A stretch of DNA of 64,000 bases from Nocardioides bizhenqiangii (lineage in GTDB: Bacteria > Actinomycetota > Actinomycetes > Propionibacteriales > Nocardioidaceae): the NCBI RefSeq assembly GCF_034661235.1, contig NZ_CP141059.1, positions 1,921,501 to 1,985,500 on the forward strand. The letters run 5' to 3'. Each line of letters begins with the position of its first letter. The first letter of the stretch is position 1. This document shows positions 32,458 through 40,632 of this stretch, one piece after another. A program made the translations under genes and the position numbers. The notes below the pieces were generated by a model that was not told the origin of the DNA, did no database searches, and was given only the letters and a program-made list of their open reading frames with translations.

Positions 32458-32826
32458 TCAGGCGGTGAACCGGACCCAGGGGGTTCGGCAGATCAGCAGG
32501 CGTCGCACCTTCTCGCGGTCCTCCGACAGCTGTGCGCTCGCGTTGAAGGAGGCCTCGAACCCGCCGTCGCGCCGGGTCTCGCCGAGGACCAGCTCGGTGC
32601 CGTCCACGAGCGCGCCCTGCAGGACGTGATGGGTCAACACACTCACCTCGCGCTGGGCGAGGTAGACCACGAGGCCGGCTCGGTCACCCTCGAACTCCGC
32701 AGTCTGGTCACCGGTCGAGAACAGGATCGACAGCCGGAAGTCCTCGGTGACCATGTCCAGCACCCGCTCGGGTGTGGTCGAGTCCATGATCTCGAACCAG
32801 GCCTGCAGCAGGGGAGTGGCACTCAT
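32458..32826 (-). CDS. SnoaL/NTF2-like protein
   Basis: A 122-residue protein with the NTF2-like cone fold pattern: LLQAWFEIMDSTTPERVLDM, then a beta-rich C-terminal half. Start ATG 32826 follows GAGGGA. The family includes ketosteroid-isomerase-like enzymes and small hydrolases; no catalytic residue can be assigned. It follows a second SnoaL-like gene (32852-33214) with 25 bases between, and both are downstream of operator-like repeats at 33219-33231. Confidence 0.75.
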   Translation of the reverse strand: MSATPLLQAWFEIMDSTTPERVLDMVTEDFRLSILFSTGDQTAEFEGDRAGLVVYLAQREVSVLTHHVLQGALVDGTELVLGETRRDGGFEASFNASAQLSEDREKVRRLLICRTPWVRFTA

Positions 32827-32851
32827 CGTGGATTCCCTCCGGGTCGGCGGC

Positions 32852-33214
32852 TCATGCGTCGTCGAGCAGGGCGAGCTCGGGGTCGAAGGCCACCTGGTAG
32901 CCGCTGACGAGGCCGTCCTCGCCCAGCCTGGCCGCGGCGATGAAGTGGCCGGTCGTGGTCGTCCCGTCGTCGACCACCGCGCCATAGACGAGCTCGAGGC
33001 CGTCGACGACGCTCTCCCGGAGCAGGACATGCCGGCGGAGGACGTTGCCGCGTCCGGAGAGGTAGTCGCGCAGCGCCTGCCTGTCCTTGCCGCGCACGAC
33101 GCCGCCGGGCAGCTGGATGGCGGACCGTACGTCGGGGGCGAGCAGCGCCATCGCCGTGTCGAAGTCGCCGGCATCGACGGCGGCGTAGTACCGGGACAGG
33201 GTGGTGCTCGTCAC
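32852..33214 (-). CDS. SnoaL/NTF2-like protein, second copy
   Basis: A 120-residue protein of the same cone-fold class (LSRYYAAVDAGDFDTAMALL, VRSAIQLPGGVVRG). Start GTG 33214 is five bases from an inverted-repeat operator candidate, so repression would block both this gene and the one after it. The pair marks the left edge of the catabolic island that shares this operator. Function unknown; steroid- or terpenoid-type isomerisation is only suggested by context. Confidence 0.75.
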   Translation of the reverse strand: MTSTTLSRYYAAVDAGDFDTAMALLAPDVRSAIQLPGGVVRGKDRQALRDYLSGRGNVLRRHVLLRESVVDGLELVYGAVVDDGTTTTGHFIAAARLGEDGLVSGYQVAFDPELALLDDA

Positions 33215-33218
33215 GATC

Positions 33219-33295
33219 TGAACCTAATTCAATTCGCACTCGGTGTCCAGACTCTTGCCTGCGGTGGAGATGCGCCGTAACCTGAACTGAGTTCA
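33219..33295. promoter_or_regulatory. Two TGAACT-N-AGTTCA operator-like sites, divergent promoter
   Basis: Site A at 33219-33231 (TGAACCTAATTCA) and site B at 33283-33295 (TGAACTGAGTTCA, a perfect 6-bp inverted repeat with one central base) lie between the SnoaL pair and the acyl-CoA dehydrogenase gene. They are copies of the repeat found across the island. Site A is close to the SnoaL start, site B 26 bases before the acyl-CoA dehydrogenase start. Confidence 0.65.
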
Positions 33296-33320
33296 ATCCA
33301 AGTCAAGCGAGAGGCGCGCC

Positions 33321-34433
33321 ATGCATGCCTGGCCCGAGCTGCACCCCGAGCTCCTGGCGCCGGTGCCCGAGCGCGAAGAGCTGCGGCACATCGTCCGTGA
33401 GGTCCTGGCGAAGCACGCAGACCACGAGCAGGTCCGCGCGTCCGCCGACTCCGCCACCGGCTACTCCGAGGACCTCTGGCGGCTGCTCAACGCCGAGCTC
33501 GAGGTCGGCAGGCTGGCCGTTCCCGAGGCGCTGGGAGGCAACGGTTTCGGGCTGCAAGAGCTGTTCGTCGTCGTCGAGGAGTGCGGCGCAGCACTGGCGC
33601 CCGAGCCGGTCCTGAGCTCAGCAGTGCTCGGCTGTCAGGCGCTGTCGGCCGCCGATGACCCGGACAGCATCGAGGACCTCCTCGAGCCGGCGCTTCGCGG
33701 GGAGCTCGTCGTGACGGTCGCCACCGGGCCCGCTCCGCTGGCTGCCGTGCAGGACACCGATGGCGGGTGGCGCGTGTCCGGCACCCGGACCAGGGTGCTG
33801 CACGGGACGGCGGCGGGGCTCGTCGTGGTCGACGCCACCACGCCGCAGGGCACCGTCCTCCTCGCGGTGGCGGCGACCGACCTCACGGTCGAACCCTGCG
33901 TGGCCGTCGACCTGACCCGGCGCCAGGCCGACCTGGTCCTCGACGCAGCTCCGGCGCGGCCGCTGGTCGGCGTCGCTCGCGCGACCACCGTGAGGGACCG
34001 GCTGGCACTGATCGGGCGCGCCGCGCTCGCGGCCGAGCACACCGGCATCGTCGGCGAGCTCCTCGACCGGACCCGTGAGTACGTGGTTCAACGCGACCAG
34101 TTCGGCCGCCCCATCGGCTCGTTCCAAGCGATCAAGCACCGGCTCGCCGACGTGCTCGTCGACCGGGAGCGCGCCCGCTCCGCCAGCCGGTACGCCGCCG
34201 CCGTCCTCGACGGCGAGCCGGAGACCGCAGCCCTCCCGGTCGCCGTCGCTGCTGCCGTCTGTGCCGACGCGGCGATGCGCACGGCGCACGAAGCGGTGCA
34301 GCTCCACGGCGGCATCGGGTTCACCTGGGAGCACCGCGCCCACTACTACGTCCGCCGGGTGCTCGGCGACGAGGGCCTGTTCGGCGCGACGCGTGAGCAA
34401 CGGGCCCGCATCGCCGAGCTCGTCGGCGTCTGA
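33321..34433 (+). CDS. Acyl-CoA dehydrogenase-like subunit
   Basis: A 370-residue acyl-CoA dehydrogenase-fold protein. The N-terminal helical and middle beta domains are divergent, while EYVVQRDQFGRPIGSFQAIK and VQLHGGIGFTWEHRAHYYVR are well conserved. The segment after GFTWEH lacks the usual catalytic Glu motif, a feature of the paired (alpha2-beta2) FadE subunits of steroid and related degradation. It may need a partner, for example one of the other dehydrogenases in this island. The start is ATG 33321; a perfect operator-like repeat lies 26 bases upstream. Confidence 0.85.
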   Translation: MHAWPELHPELLAPVPEREELRHIVREVLAKHADHEQVRASADSATGYSEDLWRLLNAELEVGRLAVPEALGGNGFGLQELFVVVEECGAALAPEPVLSSAVLGCQALSAADDPDSIEDLLEPALRGELVVTVATGPAPLAAVQDTDGGWRVSGTRTRVLHGTAAGLVVVDATTPQGTVLLAVAATDLTVEPCVAVDLTRRQADLVLDAAPARPLVGVARATTVRDRLALIGRAALAAEHTGIVGELLDRTREYVVQRDQFGRPIGSFQAIKHRLADVLVDRERARSASRYAAAVLDGEPETAALPVAVAAAVCADAAMRTAHEAVQLHGGIGFTWEHRAHYYVRRVLGDEGLFGATREQRARIAELVGV

Positions 34434-34445
34434 CCAGGCGCTCGG

Positions 34446-35774
34446 TCAGACCACGATCTCGGCCGACGCCGTCGCGGAGGCGGTCAAGCCGAACACGAGG
34501 GCCGAGGCGAGTCCGCCGGCGTATGCGCGGTTGTAGACGCCGCCCGTGTCGGAGCCGGCGCAGAGAAGCCCGGGTACGGCGACGCCGTCCCGGCCGAGCA
34601 CGCGGGCACGATCGTCGATGCGGATGCCGTGGAACGGGAAGGTCAAGGCGGGAACACACTCCACGACGTACCACGGCCCTTCGTCCAGCGGTGCCCCGTC
34701 GCGCGCGCGAGCGGGCTGCTGCTGCTTGCCGGCCGACGCGGCGCGGTTGTAGCTCTCGACCTGGGCCCGGATGGTCGAGCCGTCGTAGCCCCAGTCGTCC
34801 GGGAGGTAGTCCAGCTCGTCGAGCGAGTCGGCGACGCCCACCCGCCCGCCACGCTTGCTGGCCAGCGCGAACTTGTCGACGGCGATCGCGCCCTCGACGT
34901 ACGACGTCACGATCCATTCGCGGTGCACGCGGGCGTCACAGACCAGCAGTCCGCGGGACTCGGGCTGCTCCAGCAGCGCCATCGTCGTCAGGTGGTCGCC
35001 GAGGGTCTCGTCGGTGAAGCGCTGGCCGTCGACGTTGAAAAGGAGGGCGTGCTCGCTGTAGTAGAGCGACAGGTCGACGAAGTCGGCCGGATCCGTGAAA
35101 GGAACCCCGCTGGGGATCAGGTGGCCGTAGAAGCCCGCGTCGTCCGGACCGGTGGCGGCGCCGACGGAGGACGCCAGTCGGTATCCGGCGCCCGTGCTGC
35201 GCGGGTTGGACCGCAGCTGCATCCCGGCCGCACGCGGGTGGATCCTGCTCGCGACCAGCTCGGGGTCGCCCTGGAATCCGCCCGTCGCCACGAGCGTCCA
35301 TGCCGCCCGCACCTCCTGAGTCCCCTCAGGCACTGAGAGCTCGGCGCCGAGGACCCGCCCGTTCTCGGTGAGGAGGCGCGAGGCCTGCGTCCGCAGCAGG
35401 ATCTCGCCTCCGGCATCGACGACGATCCGGCGGCACAGGTCGAGGTACTGGTTGGTGTCGAACTGGTGCCCACGCCCGAACCCGAGCACCGGCACCGCCG
35501 GCCGCACGTCGACGCCGACCGAGCGGATCCACTCGACGCCCTCGGAGAACCTGTCGACCACGGCGTGGCGCAGTGCCTCGTCGCCTCCCGGATTGACGTC
35601 GTCCATCACCTGACGGCTGGGCGCGGTCCAGATGTAGCCCGCGAAGCGCGCGGACCCACCCACGTCCTCGCCCACCTCGACCACCAGGACACGCCTGCCG
35701 TCGCGGGCGGCGCGGGCGGCGGCGGTCAGGCCCGCCATCCCGGCGCCGATCACCAGTAGGTCCGTCTCGCGCAT
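34446..35774 (-). CDS. FAD-binding dehydrogenase, KstD/fumarate-reductase-like
   Basis: A 442-residue flavoprotein. GAGMAG (residues 10-15) and VEVGEDVGGSARF bind FAD; the second half has TGGFQGDPELVAS and, at the end, LLCAGSDTGGVYNRAYAGG, typical of 3-ketosteroid-Delta1-dehydrogenase-like and fumarate-reductase-like proteins. It would introduce or reduce a C=C bond next to a carbonyl. At 442 residues it is shorter than true KstD (about 510-560), so the steroid link is only a possibility. Opposite strand to its neighbours, with a half-matching operator at 35818 upstream. Confidence 0.8.
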   Translation of the reverse strand: MRETDLLVIGAGMAGLTAAARAARDGRRVLVVEVGEDVGGSARFAGYIWTAPSRQVMDDVNPGGDEALRHAVVDRFSEGVEWIRSVGVDVRPAVPVLGFGRGHQFDTNQYLDLCRRIVVDAGGEILLRTQASRLLTENGRVLGAELSVPEGTQEVRAAWTLVATGGFQGDPELVASRIHPRAAGMQLRSNPRSTGAGYRLASSVGAATGPDDAGFYGHLIPSGVPFTDPADFVDLSLYYSEHALLFNVDGQRFTDETLGDHLTTMALLEQPESRGLLVCDARVHREWIVTSYVEGAIAVDKFALASKRGGRVGVADSLDELDYLPDDWGYDGSTIRAQVESYNRAASAGKQQQPARARDGAPLDEGPWYVVECVPALTFPFHGIRIDDRARVLGRDGVAVPGLLCAGSDTGGVYNRAYAGGLASALVFGLTASATASAEIVV

Positions 35775-35817
35775 CTCGGGCTCCTTCCCCAGTGACGCCC
35801 GTTACCCTAAACTAAAC

Positions 35818-35830
35818 TCACTTCAGTTCA
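35818..35830. promoter_or_regulatory. Operator-like half-conserved repeat
   Basis: TCACTTCAGTTCA keeps the right half of the island's operator (CAGTTCA) and three mismatches in the left half. It sits between the divergent flavoprotein and MFS transporter genes and 14 bases before the MFS start GTG. Confidence 0.5.
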
Positions 35831-35843
35831 AAGGGGTAGAGCC

Positions 35844-37415
35844 GTGGGACGGTTGTTCAGGCTGCTCCTCGGCGTGCAGTTCATGAACGCGACGGCAGTC
35901 TGGGTCCACGTCGTCGCCGTCCAGTGGATCCTGACCGAGCGCGGGGAGCCGGCGACGGTGGTCGCGCTCGCGCCGACGGCGGTCGCCGTCCCCTTTCTCG
36001 TCCTCGCCCTGCCGGTCGGCGTGATCGTCAGCCATGCAGTGCGGGAACGGCTGATCGCACGCGCGGCCGCGGTCGCCGGGCTCGCGGGCGCCGCTGCCGC
36101 CCTGCTCGTCGTCTCCGGCACCGATGCTGCGCTGCCGCTCCTGGCCACGATCGTCGTGGTCGGCGCGGCGCTCGTCGTGGTCGGCGTCGCCTGGCAGTCG
36201 CTGCTCCCGGAGATCGTCGACAGAGAGGCCCTGCCGTCGGCAGTGCTGCTCGACGGCGCGATCTTCAACCTGGCCCGCGCGGTCGGCCCGCTCGTCGCCG
36301 GCGTCGTGCTCGGACTCGGACTCCCGGGTGTGCTGTTCGGCGCCGTCGCGGCCATGTTCGCGGTCTGCTCGTTGCTGCTCCTCCTTCTCGGTCCTGCGAC
36401 GGCCGCACGCCCTCGTCGGACGGAGTCGGTCGTGACGGCGATCGGAGGGGCGCTCCGTTTCGTCCGCCACTCACCATGGACCACCGGGCTCCTGGTGCGG
36501 CTGGTGATGTTCGGCCTGCCCTCGAGCGCGCTGTGGGCGCTCGTCTCCCTCGTGGTCCACGAACGGCTCGCCCTGGGCGGATCGGGCTTCGGTGTCGCGA
36601 TGGCGCTGATCGGCGCCGGATCGGTGGCGGCTGCGGTGACGCTCGGGCGCCTGCGGGCCCGCGTGAGTGCCCATCTGCTCGTCGCGACGTTCTCGTCCTG
36701 CTACGCGATCAACCTCGCTGCTCTCGCACTGCTCGGCGAGCTGTGGCTGCTGGCGCCGTTCCTCGTCCTCGGTGGCATCGCCTGGGTCGTTGTCCAGAGC
36801 ACCTGGATGATGCTCGCCCACCAGGCGCTGCCGGACTGGGTCCGGCCACGGGTCGTCGCGTTCCTGCTCATGCTCTTCCAGGGAACCCAGGCCGTCGGCG
36901 CGTTGGCCTGGGGCGCGGTGGCCGACGTCGTCGGCCTCGAGCGCGCCTTGGGCCTCGCCGCGACGCTCCTTCTCCTCTACGCCGTCACGCTCCTGGCTGC
37001 CGGCCTGCGGACGAGCGTCGGCATCGAGCCGGTGCCGGCGACGCCGGACGCGGCGATCGCCGAGCTCGTCCGCGAAGCCGCCGAGGGCGAGCTCCTCGTC
37101 CGCTTCGAGTACGCCGTCGCCGCCACCGAGCAGAGCCCCTTCCGCGATGCCATGGGCGACCTGCGTCGCTCCCGGTTGCGACTGGGTGCTCGGTCCTGGT
37201 CCCTCGAGCCCGACCCCGCCCGACCCTCCACGTTCGTCGAGAGCTACCGCGTCCGCGACCGCAGCCTGCTGCTGGAGCAGGAGACCACGCGGCTCACCGT
37301 CCCCGAGCAACGCCTGCGCGACGTCGTACGGGCGCTGACCTCGCGTGCCACGGGACCCACACTCACCCCGGTGCGGGCGGATCGATCCATCACTGAGGAG
37401 GCCATGCATGACTGA
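35844..37415 (+). CDS. MFS exporter (MFS_3 type) with C-terminal soluble domain
   Basis: A 523-residue transporter. About 400 residues form twelve membrane helices of the EntS-like MFS_3 family, with the GLGLPGVLFG-type stretch and the loop RPRRTE. The last ~120 residues (VRFEYAVAATEQSPFRDAMG, then RLRLGARSWSLE) are a soluble ABM-like domain typical of this family's tail. GTG 35844 is chosen because AAAGGGGTAGAG precedes it. It probably exports a pathway product or xenobiotic; its direction is inferred from the family. Overlaps the next SDR start by eight bases. Confidence 0.82.
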   Translation: MGRLFRLLLGVQFMNATAVWVHVVAVQWILTERGEPATVVALAPTAVAVPFLVLALPVGVIVSHAVRERLIARAAAVAGLAGAAAALLVVSGTDAALPLLATIVVVGAALVVVGVAWQSLLPEIVDREALPSAVLLDGAIFNLARAVGPLVAGVVLGLGLPGVLFGAVAAMFAVCSLLLLLLGPATAARPRRTESVVTAIGGALRFVRHSPWTTGLLVRLVMFGLPSSALWALVSLVVHERLALGGSGFGVAMALIGAGSVAAAVTLGRLRARVSAHLLVATFSSCYAINLAALALLGELWLLAPFLVLGGIAWVVVQSTWMMLAHQALPDWVRPRVVAFLLMLFQGTQAVGALAWGAVADVVGLERALGLAATLLLLYAVTLLAAGLRTSVGIEPVPATPDAAIAELVREAAEGELLVRFEYAVAATEQSPFRDAMGDLRRSRLRLGARSWSLEPDPARPSTFVESYRVRDRSLLLEQETTRLTVPEQRLRDVVRALTSRATGPTLTPVRADRSITEEAMHD

Positions 37416-38208
37416 CATCCCGACCGGGACCGGACGGTTCGCTGGTTGCACCGCGCTTGTCACCGGTGGGGGTTCCGGCATCGGCGCGGCTGTGGTCCGG
37501 CAGCTCGCTGCCGAAGGAGCGGCCGTTCACGTCGCCGACGTGGTCGCTGACAACGCCGCCGCGGTCGCCGCTTCCGTCGGCGCCGTCGCCCACGCCGTCG
37601 ACGTGACCGATGCGGTCGCCGTGGATGCCGTTGTCGCCGCGGTGGTCGGCTCTGCCGGGTCGCTGGACGTCGTCGTCCACACCGCCGGCGTCGACGACCC
37701 GCAGGCCAAGGCGTGGATCCGTGAGGCGGGTGAGTCGGGCGGTCCCGTGGACGTCATCGGGCGGCTGACCGACGAGGCTTGGCGGCGGGTGATCTCGATC
37801 AACCTCGACGGCACGTTCCACGTGCTCCGTGCCACGGTACGCGCGATGCGCCCGCAGGGGCGCGGCGCGATCGTCACCGTCGGCTCGTCGGCGTCCTTCG
37901 ACACCCTCGTCGGCTATCCGCACTACGCGGCGTCCAAGGCGGCGGTGCACGCCCTGTCCCAGTCAGTCGCCAAGGAGGCGGTCGGCTTCGGGATCCGGGT
38001 CAACACCGTCGCTCCTGGGCCGGTCGACACCCCGATGGCCGGCCGTACGCCACCGTCGGTTCGGGCGGCCATGGAGGCCGCCGGCGCCCTCGGCTACGCG
38101 AGTGCTGAGGAGCTCGCCGACAACATCTGCTACCTCGCCTCTCCGCAGGCGTCGAACGTCGTGGGGGCGGTGCTGTTGAGCAACGGCGGGCGGTTCACCG
38201 TCTCCTGA
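37408..38208 (+). CDS. Short-chain dehydrogenase/reductase
   Basis: A 266-residue SDR: TGGGSGIG (nucleotide binding), SIN at the family Asn position, VTVGSSASFD with the catalytic Ser and YPHYAASKAA with Tyr-x3-Lys. Start ATG 37408 has GAGGAG in front and overlaps the MFS end. Probably a 3-hydroxyacyl-CoA or alcohol dehydrogenase in the island; the substrate is unknown. Part of a transcription unit with the MFS gene, separated from the next gene by two operator-like repeats. Confidence 0.85.
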   Translation: MTDIPTGTGRFAGCTALVTGGGSGIGAAVVRQLAAEGAAVHVADVVADNAAAVAASVGAVAHAVDVTDAVAVDAVVAAVVGSAGSLDVVVHTAGVDDPQAKAWIREAGESGGPVDVIGRLTDEAWRRVISINLDGTFHVLRATVRAMRPQGRGAIVTVGSSASFDTLVGYPHYAASKAAVHALSQSVAKEAVGFGIRVNTVAPGPVDTPMAGRTPPSVRAAMEAAGALGYASAEELADNICYLASPQASNVVGAVLLSNGGRFTVS

Positions 38209-38232
38209 GCGTCGTCCCGCTTGACAGTTGAC

Positions 38233-38266
38233 TGAACTAAGTTCAAACTAAACTGAATCCAGTTCG
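38233..38266. promoter_or_regulatory. Paired operator-like sites before the main catabolic operon
   Basis: TGAACTAAGTTCA (38233-38245) is a perfect copy of the island operator, and TGAATCCAGTTCG (38254-38266) a weaker one; the centres are 21 bases apart, two helical turns, on one face of the DNA. They precede the long operon starting at 38288. Confidence 0.7.
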
Positions 38267-38287
38267 GTTCTGAAAGGACTATCCCTC

Positions 38288-39076
38288 ATGGTGGACACCG
38301 ATCACGTCCTGCTCGAAAAGGACGGCAACGTCGCCCGGGTGTGGCTCAACCGCCCGCACAAGAAGAACGCGGTGACCGTCGAGCTCCTGCACCGCCTCGA
38401 CGAGATCATCAAGGAGGTCGACGACGACCCCGAGCTGAGGGTGCTCGTCCTGCGCGGCGTCGAGAACCAGTTCTGCTCCGGCTTCGACCTCGACGAGCTG
38501 CTCTCGGACTACATCGGTTCCACGATGGCGATGGACGTCGCCGTGCTCTCCGCCGAGGTCTGCGACCGCCTCTACTCGATGAAGACGCCGTCGATCGCCG
38601 TCCTCGAGGGATTCGTGACCGCCGGCGGCTTCGAGCTGATGATCTCCTGCGACTTCGCCATCGCCTCCGACGACGCGCAGATCGGCGACTTCCACATCCG
38701 TCGCGCCCTGTTCGGCGGAGCCGGCCCGATCTACCGCCTGCCCCGCATGATCGGCCTCCGCAAGACGAAGGAGCTGATGCTGACCGGCAAGCTCCTCTCC
38801 GGCCAGGAGGCGAAGGACTTCGACCTGATCAACGACTCGGCGCCGGCCGACGAGCTCGACAAGCGCGTCGAGGAGTTCATCTCCACGCTGACCGACAAGA
38901 GCCCGTACATGATGCGGCTCACCAAGATGGCGATCAACCAGGGTCTCGACGCCGACGTCCGCTCGCTGATGATCATGGAGCACCTCGCCGTTGGCAACGC
39001 ACTGCAGTCCGAGGACGGCCGCGAGGGCGTCCGGGCGTTCCTCCAGAAGCGCGAGCCCAAGTGGGTCGGTCGCTGA
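38288..39076 (+). CDS. Enoyl-CoA hydratase/isomerase family (crotonase) protein
   Basis: A 262-residue crotonase. The oxyanion-hole segments are VENQFCSGFDLDEL and FVTAGGFELMISCDF; the Glu in GGFELM is the first catalytic Glu. The second (in the family motif PE-xx-G) is replaced in HIRRALFGGAGPIYRL, so hydratase action as in crotonase is uncertain, and an isomerase or hydrolase activity is possible. ATG 38288 is used, with GAAAGG before it. It begins the operon that carries the OB-fold protein and thiolase. Confidence 0.85.
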   Translation: MVDTDHVLLEKDGNVARVWLNRPHKKNAVTVELLHRLDEIIKEVDDDPELRVLVLRGVENQFCSGFDLDELLSDYIGSTMAMDVAVLSAEVCDRLYSMKTPSIAVLEGFVTAGGFELMISCDFAIASDDAQIGDFHIRRALFGGAGPIYRLPRMIGLRKTKELMLTGKLLSGQEAKDFDLINDSAPADELDKRVEEFISTLTDKSPYMMRLTKMAINQGLDADVRSLMIMEHLAVGNALQSEDGREGVRAFLQKREPKWVGR

Positions 39077-39078
39077 CG

Positions 39079-39483
39079 ATGGCGGTCGAGCCGGCCCTGC
39101 CGCTGCTGGGGAGCCGATGCTCCCCGTGCGGCAACGTCGCCTACCCCGCCGCCGCGGGATGCCAGCGATGCGGCAGCTCCGACCTGGTGGCGGTCGAGCT
39201 GGCGAGGACGGGCACGGTCTGGGCGCACACGGTCCAGCGCTTCGCGCCCAAGTCCCCGCCCTACGTGCCGCCGGCCGAGGGCTTCACGCCGTACGCCCTG
39301 GGGTACGTCGACCTCCCGGAGGGGGTCAAGGTCGAGGCGGTCATCGAGGCCACCACGGTCGACGATCCGGCCGAGCTCGTCGACGCACGGGTGACGCTCG
39401 TGGCCACCGAGCCGGTGCCGCGGTTCGCGACCGACGGGTGGCTCGCCACCCGGCCCTCCGCCGAGGCGGTGGGCGGCCGATGA
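39079..39483 (+). CDS. Zn-ribbon/OB-fold (DUF35) acyl-CoA-associated protein
   Basis: A 134-residue protein with a zinc ribbon (CSPCG...CQRCG, residues ~14-35) followed by an OB-fold domain (TGTVWAHTVQRFAPKSPPYVP). DUF35 proteins bind acyl-CoA and pair with a thiolase-like partner, as in the ChsH2-Ltp2 type aldolases and related condensing enzymes. ATG 39079 is two bases after the crotonase stop; it overlaps the thiolase ATG (39480). The pairing with the thiolase is therefore strong. Confidence 0.88.
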   Translation: MAVEPALPLLGSRCSPCGNVAYPAAAGCQRCGSSDLVAVELARTGTVWAHTVQRFAPKSPPYVPPAEGFTPYALGYVDLPEGVKVEAVIEATTVDDPAELVDARVTLVATEPVPRFATDGWLATRPSAEAVGGR

Positions 39484-40631
39484 GTCTTGATGTCTCGATC
39501 ATCGGCGCCGGGCTGTCGCGGTTCGGTCGTCAGCCGGGCGTCACCGGACGGCAGCTGGCGGTGCAGGCGATCCACGCCGCGCTCTCCGACGCGGGTATTG
39601 CCTGGGCCGACGTCCAGGTCGCGTTCGGCGGCAGTGACGGAGCGGGTCTCGCGGACACGCTGGTCGCCGAGCTCGGACTGACCGGCATCCCCTTCACCAA
39701 CGTCAAGAACGGCTGTGCGACGGGAGGCAGCGCCCTCGTCGCGGCCGTCAACGCCATCCGGTCCGGTTCGGCCGAGATCGCGCTCGCCGTCGGGTTCGAC
39801 AAGCACCCCAGAGGCGCGTTCGACCCGCGCCCCGAGGACTGGGGCCTCCCCGCCGGGTACGGCGAGGCCGGACTCATGGTCACCACCCAGTTCTTCGCCG
39901 TGAAGATCGCGCGCTACCTGCGCGAGCACGGCATCGACGAGGGCACGCTCGCCAAGGTCGCCGCCAAGGCGTACCGCAACGGTGCCCTCAACCCGAACGC
40001 CTGGCGCCGCGAGCCGATGAGCGAGGAGCAGATCGCCGGCGCCGCCATGGTCAACGACCCGCTCACCCAGTACATGTTCTGCTCGCCCGGTGAGGGTGGC
40101 GCGGCGATCGTCGTCGCGAGCCCGGCAGCCGCGAGACGCCTCGAGGCGCGGGCCGTCCGGCTGCTCGCCGTGGCGCCCCGGACCCGGGCGTTCGGCTCGT
40201 TCGAGGTCTTCAGCCCCTCGATCCAGGGGACCGGCACTCCCACGAGCGTCAGCACCGACGCGGCCCGGGCCGCCTTCGAGCAGGCGGGCGTCTCGCCCGA
40301 GGACATCGACGTCGCGCAGCTCCAGGACACCGAGAGCGGCGCTGAGATCATGCACCTGGCCGAGTGCGGCTTCTGCGAGCACGGCGAGCAGGAGAAGTGG
40401 ATCACCGCGGGCGAGACCGAGATCAGTGGCCGGCTCCCGGTGAACACCGATGGCGGCTGCATCGCCAACGGCGAGCCGATCGGTGCGTCCGGACTCCGGC
40501 AGGTCCACGAGATCGTGACCCAGCTGCGCGGCGAGGCCGGCGACCGACAGGTCCCCGGCTCGCCGCGGCTGGGCTTCACCCACGTCTACGGCGCGCCGGG
40601 CATCAGCGCGTGCACGGTCCTGGGGGTCTGA
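39480..40631 (+). CDS. Thiolase-fold (lipid-transfer type) protein
   Basis: A 383-residue thiolase-superfamily protein. NGCATGGSA (nucleophile region), GEGGAAIVV, and a C-terminal DGGCIANGEPIGASGLRQ are typical of the non-specific lipid-transfer protein-like thiolases; His-containing IMHLAECGFC is in place of the standard second motif. Combined with the DUF35 gene it should catalyse C-C cleavage or formation of acyl-CoA. Start ATG 39480 overlaps the previous stop. Direction (thiolysis or retro-aldol) is not decided by sequence. Confidence 0.87.
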   Translation: MSLDVSIIGAGLSRFGRQPGVTGRQLAVQAIHAALSDAGIAWADVQVAFGGSDGAGLADTLVAELGLTGIPFTNVKNGCATGGSALVAAVNAIRSGSAEIALAVGFDKHPRGAFDPRPEDWGLPAGYGEAGLMVTTQFFAVKIARYLREHGIDEGTLAKVAAKAYRNGALNPNAWRREPMSEEQIAGAAMVNDPLTQYMFCSPGEGGAAIVVASPAAARRLEARAVRLLAVAPRTRAFGSFEVFSPSIQGTGTPTSVSTDAARAAFEQAGVSPEDIDVAQLQDTESGAEIMHLAECGFCEHGEQEKWITAGETEISGRLPVNTDGGCIANGEPIGASGLRQVHEIVTQLRGEAGDRQVPGSPRLGFTHVYGAPGISACTVLGV

Positions 40632-40632
40632 C

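Noticed and set aside
34446..35774. Assigning the flavoprotein as KstD of steroid degradation
   Set aside because: It is too short for typical KstD and no other steroid-ring genes (HsaA-D, KshAB) are in the window; kept as KstD-like only.
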